DNA from: Octadecabacter temperatus
GTDB lineage: Bacteria; Pseudomonadota; Alphaproteobacteria; Rhodobacterales; Rhodobacteraceae
Length of the DNA: 64,000 bases
Direction of reading: 5' to 3'
Assembly: GCF_001187845.1 (NCBI RefSeq)
Contig: NZ_CP012160.1
Span: 3,169,069-3,233,068, forward strand
This document shows, piece by piece, positions 17,860-26,927 of the stretch (the first letter of the stretch is position 1; the number at the start of each line of letters is the position of its first letter). Both the position numbers and the translations under genes were made by a program. The notes beneath the pieces are model-generated. The model saw only the letters and a list, made by a program, of their open reading frames with translations, did no database searches and was not told the DNA's origin.

Positions 17860-18303
17860 TTATTCAGGTTCCCCAAGCGTCGCGAGGAATGCGTACATGT
17901 CTAGCGCGTCTTGTTCATTGCGAACGCGGAAAGCCATTTTGCCACGTGCGCGGTCGTTCTCAAGCGCTTCACGCAACCATGATGTTGGGTCTTGGACGTA
18001 AGCGACGAACGCTTCTTCGGTCCATTCGGCGCCACCTTCACCCAGTTCTACGATTGAATCGCCATAACGAAATCCATCCACAGAACCTAGCTGGCGTCCA
18101 GCGATTGCAAAGAGGTTAGGGCCTGTTCGTGCGTTGCGTCCGGCCAGAACTTCGCCGTCTGCGTTGGCCACAACGTGACACGCGATGCACTGGCGGTTGA
18201 ATTGCTGTTCACCTGCCTCAGCATCACCCGAAGCCGCATGGCCATCAGCAAAAGCCGGTGTTGTAAGAAGCGCCATAGCTGTGGCGAGAATAAACTTGGA
18301 CAT
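17860..18303 (-). CDS. Periplasmic c-type cytochrome (cytochrome c2/c550-like)
   Basis: A 147-aa protein with a signal peptide (1-19, ending AFA). The haem-binding motif CIACH is at residues 39-43 and the likely sixth haem ligand is Met123 in GKMAFRV. The size and the GPNLFAIAGR block are those of soluble class I cytochromes that carry electrons between the bc1 complex and oxidases or reductases. The start at 18303 is set by the signal peptide and a GGGAGA box. It is a single gene with its own terminator. It may correspond to a cycA-type gene, but I cannot tell it from other c550 paralogues. Confidence 0.88.
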   Translation of the reverse strand: MSKFILATAMALLTTPAFADGHAASGDAEAGEQQFNRQCIACHVVANADGEVLAGRNARTGPNLFAIAGRQLGSVDGFRYGDSIVELGEGGAEWTEEAFVAYVQDPTSWLREALENDRARGKMAFRVRNEQDALDMYAFLATLGEPE

Positions 18304-18545
18304 AGGAATCTCCCTAGCGTCAATTGAAAGCGGCATCTGCCGCCGCAAGGTGAAAAATAGCCCTTTCACCAGCACCGTCCAGCGGAATAACCGTTTCTTG
18401 GCTGATATGCGATAACATGCCGCGCTCAATTCGGTGACGGCTTATTTGCAGATGGCAGCCTGCATGAGGCATATAAGCGATGAAATTCAAATTAGGCGGC
18501 TCAATTGAACCAGTTCAGAACCAAATCACGACGGACCAACGCAAA

Positions 18546-19064
18546 ATGACTATGATTCCCGGCTGGGTTGATGGGGTTCTAACCCCTGTGGAAAAACTGG
18601 AGGCCCACCAAAAAGGCATCCGGCACAAAGCCGTTTCTGTATTTGTGATGGATGGAACGTCGGTTCTTATCCAGCGTCGCGCTTTGTCGAAATACCATAC
18701 ACCCGGATTGTGGGCGAATACCTGTTGTACGCATCCGCATTGGGATGAAGACGCTGACATTTGCGCAGTGCGACGCCTTGAAGATGAACTTGGAATTAAG
18801 GGTCTAACACCGCAGTATCGCGACCAAATCGAATACCGCGCCGACGTGGGTGGCGGTTTGATCGAACATGAAGTCGTTGATCTTTTTGTCGCGCATTCGC
18901 TTAAAGAGACCTTAAATTTGAACCTTAACCCCGATGAAGTCGCTGAAACGCGTTGGGTAGATATCCATAAGCTCGCCGATCAGGTCGTCGATTACCCCGA
19001 TCAGTTTACTCCGTGGCTCAAGATTTACTTGGCCAACCACTTGGATCTTGTGCTCTCGACTTAG
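18546..19064 (+). CDS. idi: Isopentenyl-diphosphate delta-isomerase, type I
   Basis: A 172-aa Nudix-fold isomerase that interconverts isopentenyl and dimethylallyl diphosphate. The hallmark WANTCCTHPHWDE puts the catalytic cysteine in TCCTHP (Cys60/61), with metal ligand His63 and the acidic residues of LIEHEV near 107-110. An upstream ATG at 18480 would add 22 residues with no family counterpart, so the ATG at 18546 was chosen. In photosynthetic relatives idi lies in the pigment cluster; here it stands alone and ends 7 bp before the convergent glpD. Confidence 0.92.
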   Translation: MTMIPGWVDGVLTPVEKLEAHQKGIRHKAVSVFVMDGTSVLIQRRALSKYHTPGLWANTCCTHPHWDEDADICAVRRLEDELGIKGLTPQYRDQIEYRADVGGGLIEHEVVDLFVAHSLKETLNLNLNPDEVAETRWVDIHKLADQVVDYPDQFTPWLKIYLANHLDLVLST

Positions 19065-19071
19065 CGCAGAA

Positions 19072-20658
19072 TTAAGAGGATGGGGGGCGGGCCAGCATCC
19101 AAACGTCTAGCGCTTCAATTTGCTCAGCAGACATACGCAGCCCCAGCTTGTTGCGACGCCAAACAATGTCATCCGCTCTGCGCGCGAATTCTTTATCCAT
19201 AAGCCAGATAACTTCGCTTTCATAAAGCGTAGACCCAAAATCCTGCCCAAGGTCTGAGGCGTTTTTAGCGGCCCCTAAAATCACGCGTGCGTCGGTTCCA
19301 TAAGCGCGCACCAAACGTTTCGCCCACCGATTGTCGAGGAAGGGAAAGTCCGCCGTAAGGGCGTCGATAAGCGCCTGAACGCCATCGACCGGAAAGTCAC
19401 CACCGGGCAACGCGATCCCAGCTGTCCAATCATCTGGCAACGTGTCGAAATACGGGCTGATTTCCTTTAGCGCGCCTTCAGCGAGACGGCGGTAAGTTGT
19501 GATCTTTCCGCCAAAAATATTGAGGATCGGCGCGCCACCCTCATCGTTGACGTTCAAGATGTAATCGCGTGTCGCGGCTGTCGCGCTTTTTGCGCCATCG
19601 TCATAAAGTGGGCGAACACCCGAATAGGTCCAGACCACGTCATCTGTCGTTATGTCTTGCTTGAAGTACTCGTTCGCAAACGCGACGAGGTAGTCGCGCT
19701 CAGCCTCCGAACATTCAGGATTATCATCTGGGTCTTCGTGCGCGGCTTCTGTGGTGCCGATCAAGGTAAAATCGGTCTCGTATGGAATCGCGAAAATGAT
19801 GCGGCCATCCGTACCTTGGAAGAAATAGCTTTTGTCATGGGTAAACAGCCGTTTCGTAACGATGTGCGATCCTCGAACTAAACGCACATTTTCGGTAGAA
19901 TTAAGACGCACCTTTTGTTGGATGATGTCACCAACCCAAGGGCCGGCCGCATTCACCAACATCTTTGCGCGAACTGTGGTTTCCTCGTTGGTGTCTTGGT
20001 CGCGAAGTTGAACCACCCAATGATCGTCATGCCTGATCGTGGAAACCACCTTTGTGCGCACCTTTATTGTTGCTCCACGGTCCTCAGCGTCACGGGCATT
20101 CAGCACGACAAGACGCGAATCTTCGATCCAGCAGTCAGAGTATTCAAAAGCTTTTTCAAACCTGTCTTCGATACCGTCGCCCTCAGGCGCGGTACGCAAG
20201 TCTAAGGTTGCTGTACTTGGCAAGATTTTCCGCCCGCCCAGATTGTCATACAGAAACAACCCGAAACGAATAAGCCACGCAGGCCGTCGGCCCTTCATCC
20301 AAGGCATGACGAAGTTCAAAATTTTGGACGTCGGGGTTGAGCCCTCAAATCGCATATCCTTGTGATAGGGTAACACGAAACGCATCGGCCAACTGATGTG
20401 GGGCATAGCGCGCAATAATGTCTCTCGCTCGATCAGCGCTTTTCGCACGAGGTTCACCTCGAAATATTCAAGATACCGTAGCCCACCATGGAACAGTTTG
20501 GTCGATGCGCTTGATGTGGCCGACGCGAGGTCGTTCATCTCTGCTAAGCCGACATTCAACCCGCGTCCCGCAGCATCCCGCGCGATTCCGCAGCCGTTGA
20601 TGCCGCCGCCAATAATAAACAGATCGTGGTCTACTTGTACGTCCGACATTTCCGCCAT
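19072..20658 (-). CDS. glpD: Aerobic glycerol-3-phosphate dehydrogenase (FAD)
   Basis: A 528-aa flavoprotein of the inner membrane surface that oxidises glycerol 3-phosphate and passes the electrons to quinone. The FAD-binding motif LFIIGGGINGCGIARDAAGRG is near the start, followed by KLFHGGLRYLE and, towards the C-terminus, NIFGGKITTYRRLAE. Starts at 20658 or 20649 are both possible; neither has a strong ribosome site. It is divergent from the DeoR-type regulator glpR, and the region between them holds repeated TTCGTTT sequences. No glpF or glpK is present here. Confidence 0.94.
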   Translation of the reverse strand: MAEMSDVQVDHDLFIIGGGINGCGIARDAAGRGLNVGLAEMNDLASATSSASTKLFHGGLRYLEYFEVNLVRKALIERETLLRAMPHISWPMRFVLPYHKDMRFEGSTPTSKILNFVMPWMKGRRPAWLIRFGLFLYDNLGGRKILPSTATLDLRTAPEGDGIEDRFEKAFEYSDCWIEDSRLVVLNARDAEDRGATIKVRTKVVSTIRHDDHWVVQLRDQDTNEETTVRAKMLVNAAGPWVGDIIQQKVRLNSTENVRLVRGSHIVTKRLFTHDKSYFFQGTDGRIIFAIPYETDFTLIGTTEAAHEDPDDNPECSEAERDYLVAFANEYFKQDITTDDVVWTYSGVRPLYDDGAKSATAATRDYILNVNDEGGAPILNIFGGKITTYRRLAEGALKEISPYFDTLPDDWTAGIALPGGDFPVDGVQALIDALTADFPFLDNRWAKRLVRAYGTDARVILGAAKNASDLGQDFGSTLYESEVIWLMDKEFARRADDIVWRRNKLGLRMSAEQIEALDVWMLARPPSS

Positions 20659-20770
20659 CCATGGTGATAATTTGCGAACCACCCTTATCAGAATTTCCAA
20701 AAAGAAAAAGAACGATCTTCGTTTGTGTTCGTTTCTAGTCAAACCGAACATCGTATGCTAGCGTCGGGTT
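20659..20770. promoter_or_regulatory. glpD/glpR divergent control region with probable GlpR operators
   Basis: The sequence TTCGTTT occurs at 20718-20724 and again at 20728-20734, ten bases apart and so on one face of the helix. An inverted copy, CGAACA (20745-20750), forms an imperfect palindrome with TGTTCG (20726-20731). Repeated TTCG/CGAA elements are typical of DeoR-family operators. The palindrome overlaps where a glpR promoter must lie, suggesting autoregulation as well as control of glpD. Confidence 0.6.
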
Positions 20771-21517
20771 ATGAGCTTTCGACATTCACAAATTCTGAAT
20801 CGGGCACGCCAAGACGGCAAAGTCACTGTTGAAGGTCTCGCAAAGGCGTTTGACGTTACTTTGCAGACAATCCGTAGGGATCTGGGTGAACTCGCAGAGC
20901 AGGGACGCCTCGAACGGGTGCACGGTGGCGCAGTATTGCCTTCGGGTTTAACGAACATTCGATACGAGGAACGTCGCCGTTTAAATGATGCTGCCAAAGA
21001 ACGCATTGGGATCGCCTGCGCTGCTGAGATCCAAAATGGCACGTCGATTTTCCTAGGAATCGGCACGACATGTGAAGCCGTTGCTCGTTCGCTTGTTCAT
21101 CACGAAAGCCTGCTGGTTGTAACGAACAACCTGAATGCCGTGCCCATTCTGTCGGCTAACGCTCAGTGCAAAGTCATAGTGACGGGCGGCACACTACGTT
21201 CTTCAGATGCCGGCCTAGTCGGTGCGCAAGCTGCCGTAACCGCTAGGCAATTCAAGTTCGACACAGCCATCATCGGATGCTCAGCGATGGACGAATTTGG
21301 CGGGTTTTATGACTACGATCTTGATGAAGTCATTGTAAGCCAAGCCGTAATTGAATGCAGCCACTCGACAACCCTTGTCGCAGATAACGCGAAGTTCGGG
21401 CGAAAAGCTCCGGCGCGTATCGCTGACCTTGCCGACATTGTCACGTTTTGTACCGATTTAGAGCCAAACCTTGCCCAAACGGCTAAGCTGAAACGTATCG
21501 TTGTCGCATCAGAATAG
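20771..21517 (+). CDS. glpR: DeoR-family regulator, probable glycerol-3-phosphate repressor
   Basis: A 248-aa DeoR-type regulator. The N-terminal winged helix (KVTVEGLAKAFDVTLQTIRRDL, about 16-40) is the classic DeoR motif, and the C-terminal phosphosugar-binding domain has the GIGTTCEAVA and GGTLR segments. The divergent glpD makes glycerol 3-phosphate the likely inducer. It ends 3 bp from the convergent sugar dehydrogenase gene. Naming it glpR rests mainly on the neighbour. Confidence 0.88.
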   Translation: MSFRHSQILNRARQDGKVTVEGLAKAFDVTLQTIRRDLGELAEQGRLERVHGGAVLPSGLTNIRYEERRRLNDAAKERIGIACAAEIQNGTSIFLGIGTTCEAVARSLVHHESLLVVTNNLNAVPILSANAQCKVIVTGGTLRSSDAGLVGAQAAVTARQFKFDTAIIGCSAMDEFGGFYDYDLDEVIVSQAVIECSHSTTLVADNAKFGRKAPARIADLADIVTFCTDLEPNLAQTAKLKRIVVASE

Positions 21518-21520
21518 CTG

Positions 21521-22429
21521 TTACCAATCGAACGCAGGGGCAATCTGTCTTTGTGCCAGCGTCATAATGTCAGACACATGAACCATCGGTGAAAGGTCAA
21601 CGTCGGACTGTCCATTCTTAACCAGTTCAGCCATGCGTGCATAAAGCGCGGGATACTCACCAAGCTCGTTCACTTCCTGTTCGTGACCATCAACGACGCA
21701 ACGATTGCCACCCTCCGAGAGGTGAACAATCGTCCCATCCGTTGTCGTGAACTTTTGTTCCCAAGTCTGACTACCCTCCTGCAGCCAATCAAACGAAGCG
21801 GTAACATTGTTCGTGAATTCCATCTCAGCGCGGATAGGCGTTTGACGATTTTCAGGCGTTTGAAGAACCGCCGACTTTAGGTGGACAGCCGACGGTAAAA
21901 CTTCGGTCATGATCGAAAGCGCGTTAATACCGGGGTCAAGCACCCCCATCCCACCGGGTTCGAAAACCCAGTCCTGATTTGGGTGCCATTGGCGTACGTT
22001 TTCTTTCCAGTCGACATGGCCTGTAGCAACAGTCTTGTCCGCTAAGGCGGCCTTTGCGGCCTGAACGCCTTTCGCCATACGGCTGTGCCACGTCGCAAAC
22101 AAAGTGACTCCCGCTTTCTTAGCGATCGCCTCTAGGGCGTACACTTCTGCAAGCGTCGCGCCAGGTGGTTTTTCCAGCATCACATGTCTACCCGCGCGCA
22201 GGCAGGCGGCAGCGTACTCAAATCGCGGCACAGGCGGCAGACAAAGGCTAACCACCTCAACATCCGGGTTTTCGGCAAGCATAGTATCTAAATCTGCGAA
22301 CGCAGGAACGCCATCAACCGTTCCTGCACGGCTAACAGTCGCTGCGATCACCCAGTCATCTGAGGCCGCGATAGATGGCACGTGCTGATCAACGGCGATC
22401 TTCCCAATTCCAACAAGCGCAATCTTCAT
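21521..22429 (-). CDS. Gfo/Idh/MocA oxidoreductase, probable D-galactose / L-arabinose 1-dehydrogenase
   Basis: A 302-aa NAD(P)-dependent sugar dehydrogenase. The Rossmann start VGIGKIAVDQHVPSI, the EKPPGATLAE motif with the catalytic lysine, and FATWHSRMAKGV fit galactose/arabinose 1-dehydrogenases of this superfamily. It would form a sugar lactone as the first step of an oxidative pathway. The start overlaps the stop of the following (upstream) dehydratase gene as TAATG, so the two enzymes are coupled and probably act on the same sugar. The precise sugar cannot be read from the sequence. Confidence 0.82.
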   Translation of the reverse strand: MKIALVGIGKIAVDQHVPSIAASDDWVIAATVSRAGTVDGVPAFADLDTMLAENPDVEVVSLCLPPVPRFEYAAACLRAGRHVMLEKPPGATLAEVYALEAIAKKAGVTLFATWHSRMAKGVQAAKAALADKTVATGHVDWKENVRQWHPNQDWVFEPGGMGVLDPGINALSIMTEVLPSAVHLKSAVLQTPENRQTPIRAEMEFTNNVTASFDWLQEGSQTWEQKFTTTDGTIVHLSEGGNRCVVDGHEQEVNELGEYPALYARMAELVKNGQSDVDLSPMVHVSDIMTLAQRQIAPAFDW

Positions 22430-24171
22430 TAGTGGGACTCCCGCGCCACTGCGTTACCGCGTCGTCCAACCAGGAAATCAAAATCCGCACCTTCATCAGC
22501 ACGGTTTACCTTGTCGTGATAAAGTTGCGCATACCCACTCGCTGGTCGCTGAACCGGCGGTGCCCATTTCGCCAAACGCGCCGTCAATTCATCCTCAGAT
22601 ATGTCGAGGTGTATGCGACGCTCAGCGACGTTTAGCTCGATCATGTCACCAGATTGAACAACCGCCAAAGGACCGCCAGCAGCAGCCTCAGGGGCGGTAT
22701 GCAATACAACAGTGCCGTAAGCCGTACCCGACATACGCGCATCAGAGATCCGAACCATGTCACGAACACCCGCCTTCAGCAGCTTTGCGGGCAGCGCCAT
22801 GTCGCCAACCTCTGCCATCCCCGGATACCCTTTCGGGCCACAGTTCTTCAGGACCATGACACATGTCTCGTCGATATCTAGATCATCGCGATCAACGCGC
22901 GCTTTGTAATCGTCAATGTCCTCAAAAACGACGGCGCGGCCGCGATGTTCCATCAACTCAGGCGATGCGGCGGACGGTTTAATAATCGCGCCGTTCGGCG
23001 CAAGGTTACCACGAAGCACGGCAATTCCTCCGGACTTTCGAAGTGCCTTTTCAGTCGGAACGATTACATCATCATTCCAATTCTGAACGTCCTTCACTTC
23101 TTCCCAGATAGACCCCCCGCTGACGGTCAGAGCGTCCTTGTGGAGCATGCCCATCTCGCCAAGTCGCTTAATCACAACAGGTAGGCCACCCGCATAAAAG
23201 AACTCTTCCATCAGCCACTTACCGGAGGGCAGCAAATTCACGATCGTCGGGACGTCTTTGCCGCAACGATCCCAATCTTCCAGCGACAGCGGTACTTCAC
23301 ACCGACCAGCCAACGCCTGCAAGTGAACAACAGCATTCGTCGATCCACCAATAGCGCCGTTGGTCCGGATCGCGTTTTCGAACGCCTGTTTCGTCATGAT
23401 GTCAGACGGCTTGAGATCGTCTTTAACCATTTGAACAATACGACGTCCGGTCAGCTGACTCATCATACGGCGACGGCTATCGACCGCAGGGATCGCAGCG
23501 TTACCAGACAGCGCCATCCCCAGCGCCTCAGCCATGCTGGCCATCGTGGACGCGGTGCCCATCGTATTACAGCCGCCAGCACTTCGAGACATCGACGCTT
23601 CGGCTTCAACGAATTCTTCTGGAGACATCTCGCCTGCTTTTACTGCCTCATTAAACCGACGAATATGCGTGCCGGAACCAACGCGCTCACCACGGAAATG
23701 ACCGTTCAGCATTGGTCCGCCAGAGACGACAATCGCGGGTAGATCAACTGACGCAGCACCCATCAAAAGTGCAGGCGTAGTTTTATCACACCCCGCCATA
23801 AGAACGACGCCATCAATCGGTTTCCCGCGAAGCGCTTCTTCAACGTCCATCGCACACAGGTTGCGGAACATCATCGCTGTGGGACGTAGCGCGGATTCAG
23901 ATGGGCTGAACACTGGGAACTCGACAGGAAAACCGCCCGCTTCCCAGATGCCGTTCTTCACCTTCTCGGCAAGTTCACGCAGGTGCCCGTTGCAGGGCGT
24001 CAGGTCAGACCACGTGTTACAAATGCCAATGACAGGGCGGCCATCGAACAAGTCATCCGGATACCCTTGGTTCTTCATCCAACCACGGTGATAGATCGCG
24101 TCTTTGCCGGTTCCACCGAACCATTCTTGTGATCGCAATTTGCGTGGCCACTTGGCAGGTTTAAAAGTCAT
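22429..24171 (-). CDS. Sugar-acid dehydratase of the IlvD/Edd family (L-arabonate dehydratase-like)
   Basis: A 580-aa iron-sulfur dehydratase. The cluster cysteines appear in [24 protein letters not shown] and [14 protein letters not shown]. The length and segments such as [19 protein letters not shown] resemble L-arabonate or D-galactonate-type dehydratases rather than biosynthetic IlvD. It would turn the aldonic acid made by the neighbouring dehydrogenase (via a lactone) into a 2-keto-3-deoxy acid. Aldolase, transporter and regulator genes of such a pathway are not next to it. Confidence 0.88.
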   Translation of the reverse strand: MTFKPAKWPRKLRSQEWFGGTGKDAIYHRGWMKNQGYPDDLFDGRPVIGICNTWSDLTPCNGHLRELAEKVKNGIWEAGGFPVEFPVFSPSESALRPTAMMFRNLCAMDVEEALRGKPIDGVVLMAGCDKTTPALLMGAASVDLPAIVVSGGPMLNGHFRGERVGSGTHIRRFNEAVKAGEMSPEEFVEAEASMSRSAGGCNTMGTASTMASMAEALGMALSGNAAIPAVDSRRRMMSQLTGRRIVQMVKDDLKPSDIMTKQAFENAIRTNGAIGGSTNAVVHLQALAGRCEVPLSLEDWDRCGKDVPTIVNLLPSGKWLMEEFFYAGGLPVVIKRLGEMGMLHKDALTVSGGSIWEEVKDVQNWNDDVIVPTEKALRKSGGIAVLRGNLAPNGAIIKPSAASPELMEHRGRAVVFEDIDDYKARVDRDDLDIDETCVMVLKNCGPKGYPGMAEVGDMALPAKLLKAGVRDMVRISDARMSGTAYGTVVLHTAPEAAAGGPLAVVQSGDMIELNVAERRIHLDISEDELTARLAKWAPPVQRPASGYAQLYHDKVNRADEGADFDFLVGRRGNAVARESH

Positions 24172-24309
24172 CGCGCTATCTCCGTTGGTGAGATTTAGGT
24201 TTCACCCCTCAATTCAGAAAGCGCAAGAGGGCGAAATGAAACCACTGCGGCGCCGCCATCCTACCGCGCTGCTATGTTGTCACGGGGGCGAATTATTGCA
24301 GCATTGGTT

Positions 24310-24338
24310 TTGACTTGGCGGGGCGTTTGCGATTCTAT
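24310..24338 (+). promoter_or_regulatory. Possible sigma-70 promoter for the surface-modification-like gene group
   Basis: TTGACT (24310-24315) is followed after 17 bp by TTCTAT (24333-24338). The -35 is good and the -10 weak. A transcript from about 24345 would have a 23-base leader with GGAG before the ATG at 24368. Confidence 0.4.
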
Positions 24339-24367
24339 CCCCTAAAAGAGCAGTATTGGAGACGGCG

Positions 24368-25156
24368 ATGCGCCTGTCAGTGGCATTCGAAAACACCAAA
24401 GACACACCAGAAGGACGCGGTCCGGTTCAGGTGGGTTGGTTCCTAAACGAAAAGAAGGGTGGCGTTATCTATGACGCGCCAGAGCGTGTTCGATCTGTTG
24501 AGATGAACCGCGAACATGCCAAATCCGCGTCCCGCTGCCCTGCTGTGATCAATATGGAAAGCCGATACTTCATGGTGAAGTGCCCCTTCGATATCCACAT
24601 CGGGTTCGCGCGTGACGATAAAGGTAAGCCCGTTTTGCGAAACCTTGCGGGTACGCAGTCCAACGTCCGTGCAAGCAAACTTGGCGACAAACTGCACATC
24701 ACGTCTGAAGTTGAATGGCGCACCAAAGGTATTCCGACAATCCAGCTGTCATTGCCCTACGTCTTCATCGCGGATGAGCCTGTTTATATGAGTCAGGTCA
24801 GCCCATTCATGCACTATTCCAAAGACCCGCTTCCAGGCACGATCTTTGGTGGTCGCTTTCCAATCAATGTTTGGCCGCGTCCTTTGATGTGGGCGTTTGA
24901 ATGGCATGAGCCAGGCAAGCCGATCAAAATCAAACGCGGTGACCCACTGTTTTACGCTGGGTTCGAGACGCAATCCCCTGAACGCAGTGTGGTTCTGACG
25001 GAAACGGAAGTCACGCCAGAGCTGAACGAGTACATGGAGCTGATTTCTGGCGCAGTAAACTACGTCAATCAGACGTTCTCGCTGTTTGAAGCCGCTGAAG
25101 AACGGCGGCCGGAAACGCTGTTGAAACCGATCGCGCGCAAACGAAGCAAGGGTTGA
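24368..25156 (+). CDS. Protein of unknown function, first gene of the TPR-GT/FkbM group
   Basis: A 262-aa soluble protein that I do not recognise. It has no signal peptide or membrane segment. It is rich in beta-prone stretches (for example RYFMVKCPFDIHIGF and LSLPYVFIADEPVYMSQVSPF) and has a Trp/Pro-rich centre (PINVWPRPLMWAFEWHEPG). The start at 24368 has a GGAG box eight bases ahead; the earlier TTG at 24356 would destroy that spacing. It lies four bases before the TPR-glycosyltransferase gene and heads a compact four-gene group that ends just before motB. A sugar- or peptide-modifying role is a guess from context only. Confidence 0.75.
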   Translation: MRLSVAFENTKDTPEGRGPVQVGWFLNEKKGGVIYDAPERVRSVEMNREHAKSASRCPAVINMESRYFMVKCPFDIHIGFARDDKGKPVLRNLAGTQSNVRASKLGDKLHITSEVEWRTKGIPTIQLSLPYVFIADEPVYMSQVSPFMHYSKDPLPGTIFGGRFPINVWPRPLMWAFEWHEPGKPIKIKRGDPLFYAGFETQSPERSVVLTETEVTPELNEYMELISGAVNYVNQTFSLFEAAEERRPETLLKPIARKRSKG

Positions 25157-25159
25157 GAA

Positions 25160-26530
25160 ATGGCCGCTGAGACTTTGGCAGACCTGCGCACCAAATCGGT
25201 GGACGCACACAAAGCTGGCCGTCATGAGGATGCCCTAGAAGGGTACACGCGCTTTTTGCAACACCGACCGGCTGACGCGGGGATTTGGACAAACCTTGGT
25301 GCGCTTTACCGTGCGATTGGTCGTCATGAGATGGGCCGTACGGCGCAAATACGGGCACACGCCTTGGCGCCAGACGACATCGGTGTGCTCAATAACTACT
25401 CCAACATTTTGTCAGACCTGGGCGACTACGAGCACTCAATCGAGTTGCGTAAAAAGTCGCTAAAGCTTGATCCAAGCCACGTGATGCATCACGCGATGAT
25501 TGGTCGATGTTTACGCGGCTTGGGTCTGTACCAAGACGCGATCGATTACCTAACTCCGATGATCAAAGCGCATCCAGAAGAGAACGAAATCAAACTCCAG
25601 CTCGCGTTCGCACAGCTGGGCGCTGGGCAATACGGCGCGGCGTTCAGAACATATGACGCACGCTGGAATAGTGACGAGTTAGACCAACCCCAGCTCCCGT
25701 TTCCAAAGTGGAAAGAGGGCGCGTCGATTGAAGGTAAAACGCTATTGATCCTACCCGAGCAAGGGTTTGGGGATATGGTCCTGCTAGCGCGCTTCATTCC
25801 CCTTATCGTAGACATGGGCGCTAAAGTTCGACTCGTGGTGAAGAAGCCGTTGCTGCGGTTGTTTGAAGGAATGGACGGCGTTGATTGGGTCGGTCCAGCC
25901 GCCTCCAAAGATGATCCCGTTGATATGTGGCTGAGCCTGATGGACATGCCTAAACTTGTCATCGGCCCAAGTGAAAACGGTGACGTTCCGTCGCCCACAA
26001 AGCTAACAATCCCTGCAGATTCAGTTGAACGTGCCAAGCGCCTGACGTCCAAACATAGCGACATGTTCAAAGTCGGCGTGGTTTGGTCTGGGTCCGCCAC
26101 CTATAAAGGCAACACATTCCGTTCGTTTACTCACCGCGAGTTTTTGCCAATGGTAAACACGCTAAACGTCCAGCTGTTCTCTCTCTATAAAGGGCCATTC
26201 CTTGAGGCCTTCCAAAAAGACGGAAGTGCTGGGCTGATTATCGATACCGCAAGTACAGATCGTGACTTCGCGGATTGTGCTGCGACGATGAAGGAAATGG
26301 ATCTGATCATCACATCAGACACAGCCACCGCGCACATTGCGGGTTCACTGGGTGTCCCAGTTTGGGTCATGCTGCATTGGGACGCATTCTGGGTGTATCG
26401 ACATAAGGGTGATACGACGCAGTGGTATCCGTCAATGCGGCTGTTCCGACAAGCAAAACCACAAGACTGGGCATCAGCATTTGATGCGGCAAACAAAGCG
26501 TTGGTAAAAGAGGTTTCTAAACATGGCTGA
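25160..26530 (+). CDS. TPR-repeat glycosyltransferase-like protein
   Basis: A 456-aa cytoplasmic protein. Residues about 4-150 are four tetratricopeptide-like repeats (AGRHEDALEGYTRFLQHRPAD and so on). Residues about 190-450 resemble a GT-B glycosyltransferase of the family 9/41 type, with LILPEQGFGDMVLLARF and, near the end, DTATAHIAGSLGVPVWVML, both hallmarks of TPR-linked transferases. Such proteins often glycosylate flagellins or other surface proteins. The gene overlaps the DUF6165 gene by 8 bp. The proximity to the flagellar locus favours, but does not prove, a flagellin target. Confidence 0.8.
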   Translation: MAAETLADLRTKSVDAHKAGRHEDALEGYTRFLQHRPADAGIWTNLGALYRAIGRHEMGRTAQIRAHALAPDDIGVLNNYSNILSDLGDYEHSIELRKKSLKLDPSHVMHHAMIGRCLRGLGLYQDAIDYLTPMIKAHPEENEIKLQLAFAQLGAGQYGAAFRTYDARWNSDELDQPQLPFPKWKEGASIEGKTLLILPEQGFGDMVLLARFIPLIVDMGAKVRLVVKKPLLRLFEGMDGVDWVGPAASKDDPVDMWLSLMDMPKLVIGPSENGDVPSPTKLTIPADSVERAKRLTSKHSDMFKVGVVWSGSATYKGNTFRSFTHREFLPMVNTLNVQLFSLYKGPFLEAFQKDGSAGLIIDTASTDRDFADCAATMKEMDLIITSDTATAHIAGSLGVPVWVMLHWDAFWVYRHKGDTTQWYPSMRLFRQAKPQDWASAFDAANKALVKEVSKHG

Positions 26531-26927
26531 TCATATTCTTGTTCCCACAGCCCCCGGTGAGTTGATCGACAAATTGACAATTCTTCGACTGAAAGAAGAA
26601 CGTATTTCGGATCCGGCAAAGGTTGAAAACGTACGTGTGGAAAAAGCGGCTCTTATGGAAACAGCAAATGCCCACGTTCCCTCTAGCGCCGCGTTAACGT
26701 CTCTTTGGGAAGACCTCTATGCGATCAACGCAGACCTCTGGGTGATCGAGGACGACATTCGCGATTGTGAAAAAGCCAAAGACTTTGGCGATGAATTCAT
26801 TCGCCTCGCGCGCGCCGTTTACATCACCAACGATAAGCGCGCAGATGTGAAAAAGAAGATTAACCTGCTGCTAGGTTCCGCTCTTATCGAAGAGAAATCC
26901 TATAGCGACCACGGAGTTGAAACATGA
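26523..26927 (+). CDS. DUF6165 family protein
   Basis: A 134-aa soluble protein opening with VPTAPGELIDKLTILRLKEERI, the block I associate with DUF6165, small proteins found beside glycosyl- and methyltransferase genes. It is largely alpha-helical, with a conserved Trp-rich stretch (LWEDLYAINADLWVIEDDIRD). Function is unknown. It overlaps the preceding gene by 8 bp and the following FkbM gene by 4 bp, so it is translated together with them and likely belongs to the same modification pathway. Confidence 0.8.
   Translation: MADHILVPTAPGELIDKLTILRLKEERISDPAKVENVRVEKAALMETANAHVPSSAALTSLWEDLYAINADLWVIEDDIRDCEKAKDFGDEFIRLARAVYITNDKRADVKKKINLLLGSALIEEKSYSDHGVET

Noticed and set aside
23323..23742. 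A 139-codon rightward frame opposite the sugar-acid dehydratase gene
   Set aside because: It is inside a strongly conserved iron-sulfur dehydratase on the other strand and lacks a ribosome site.
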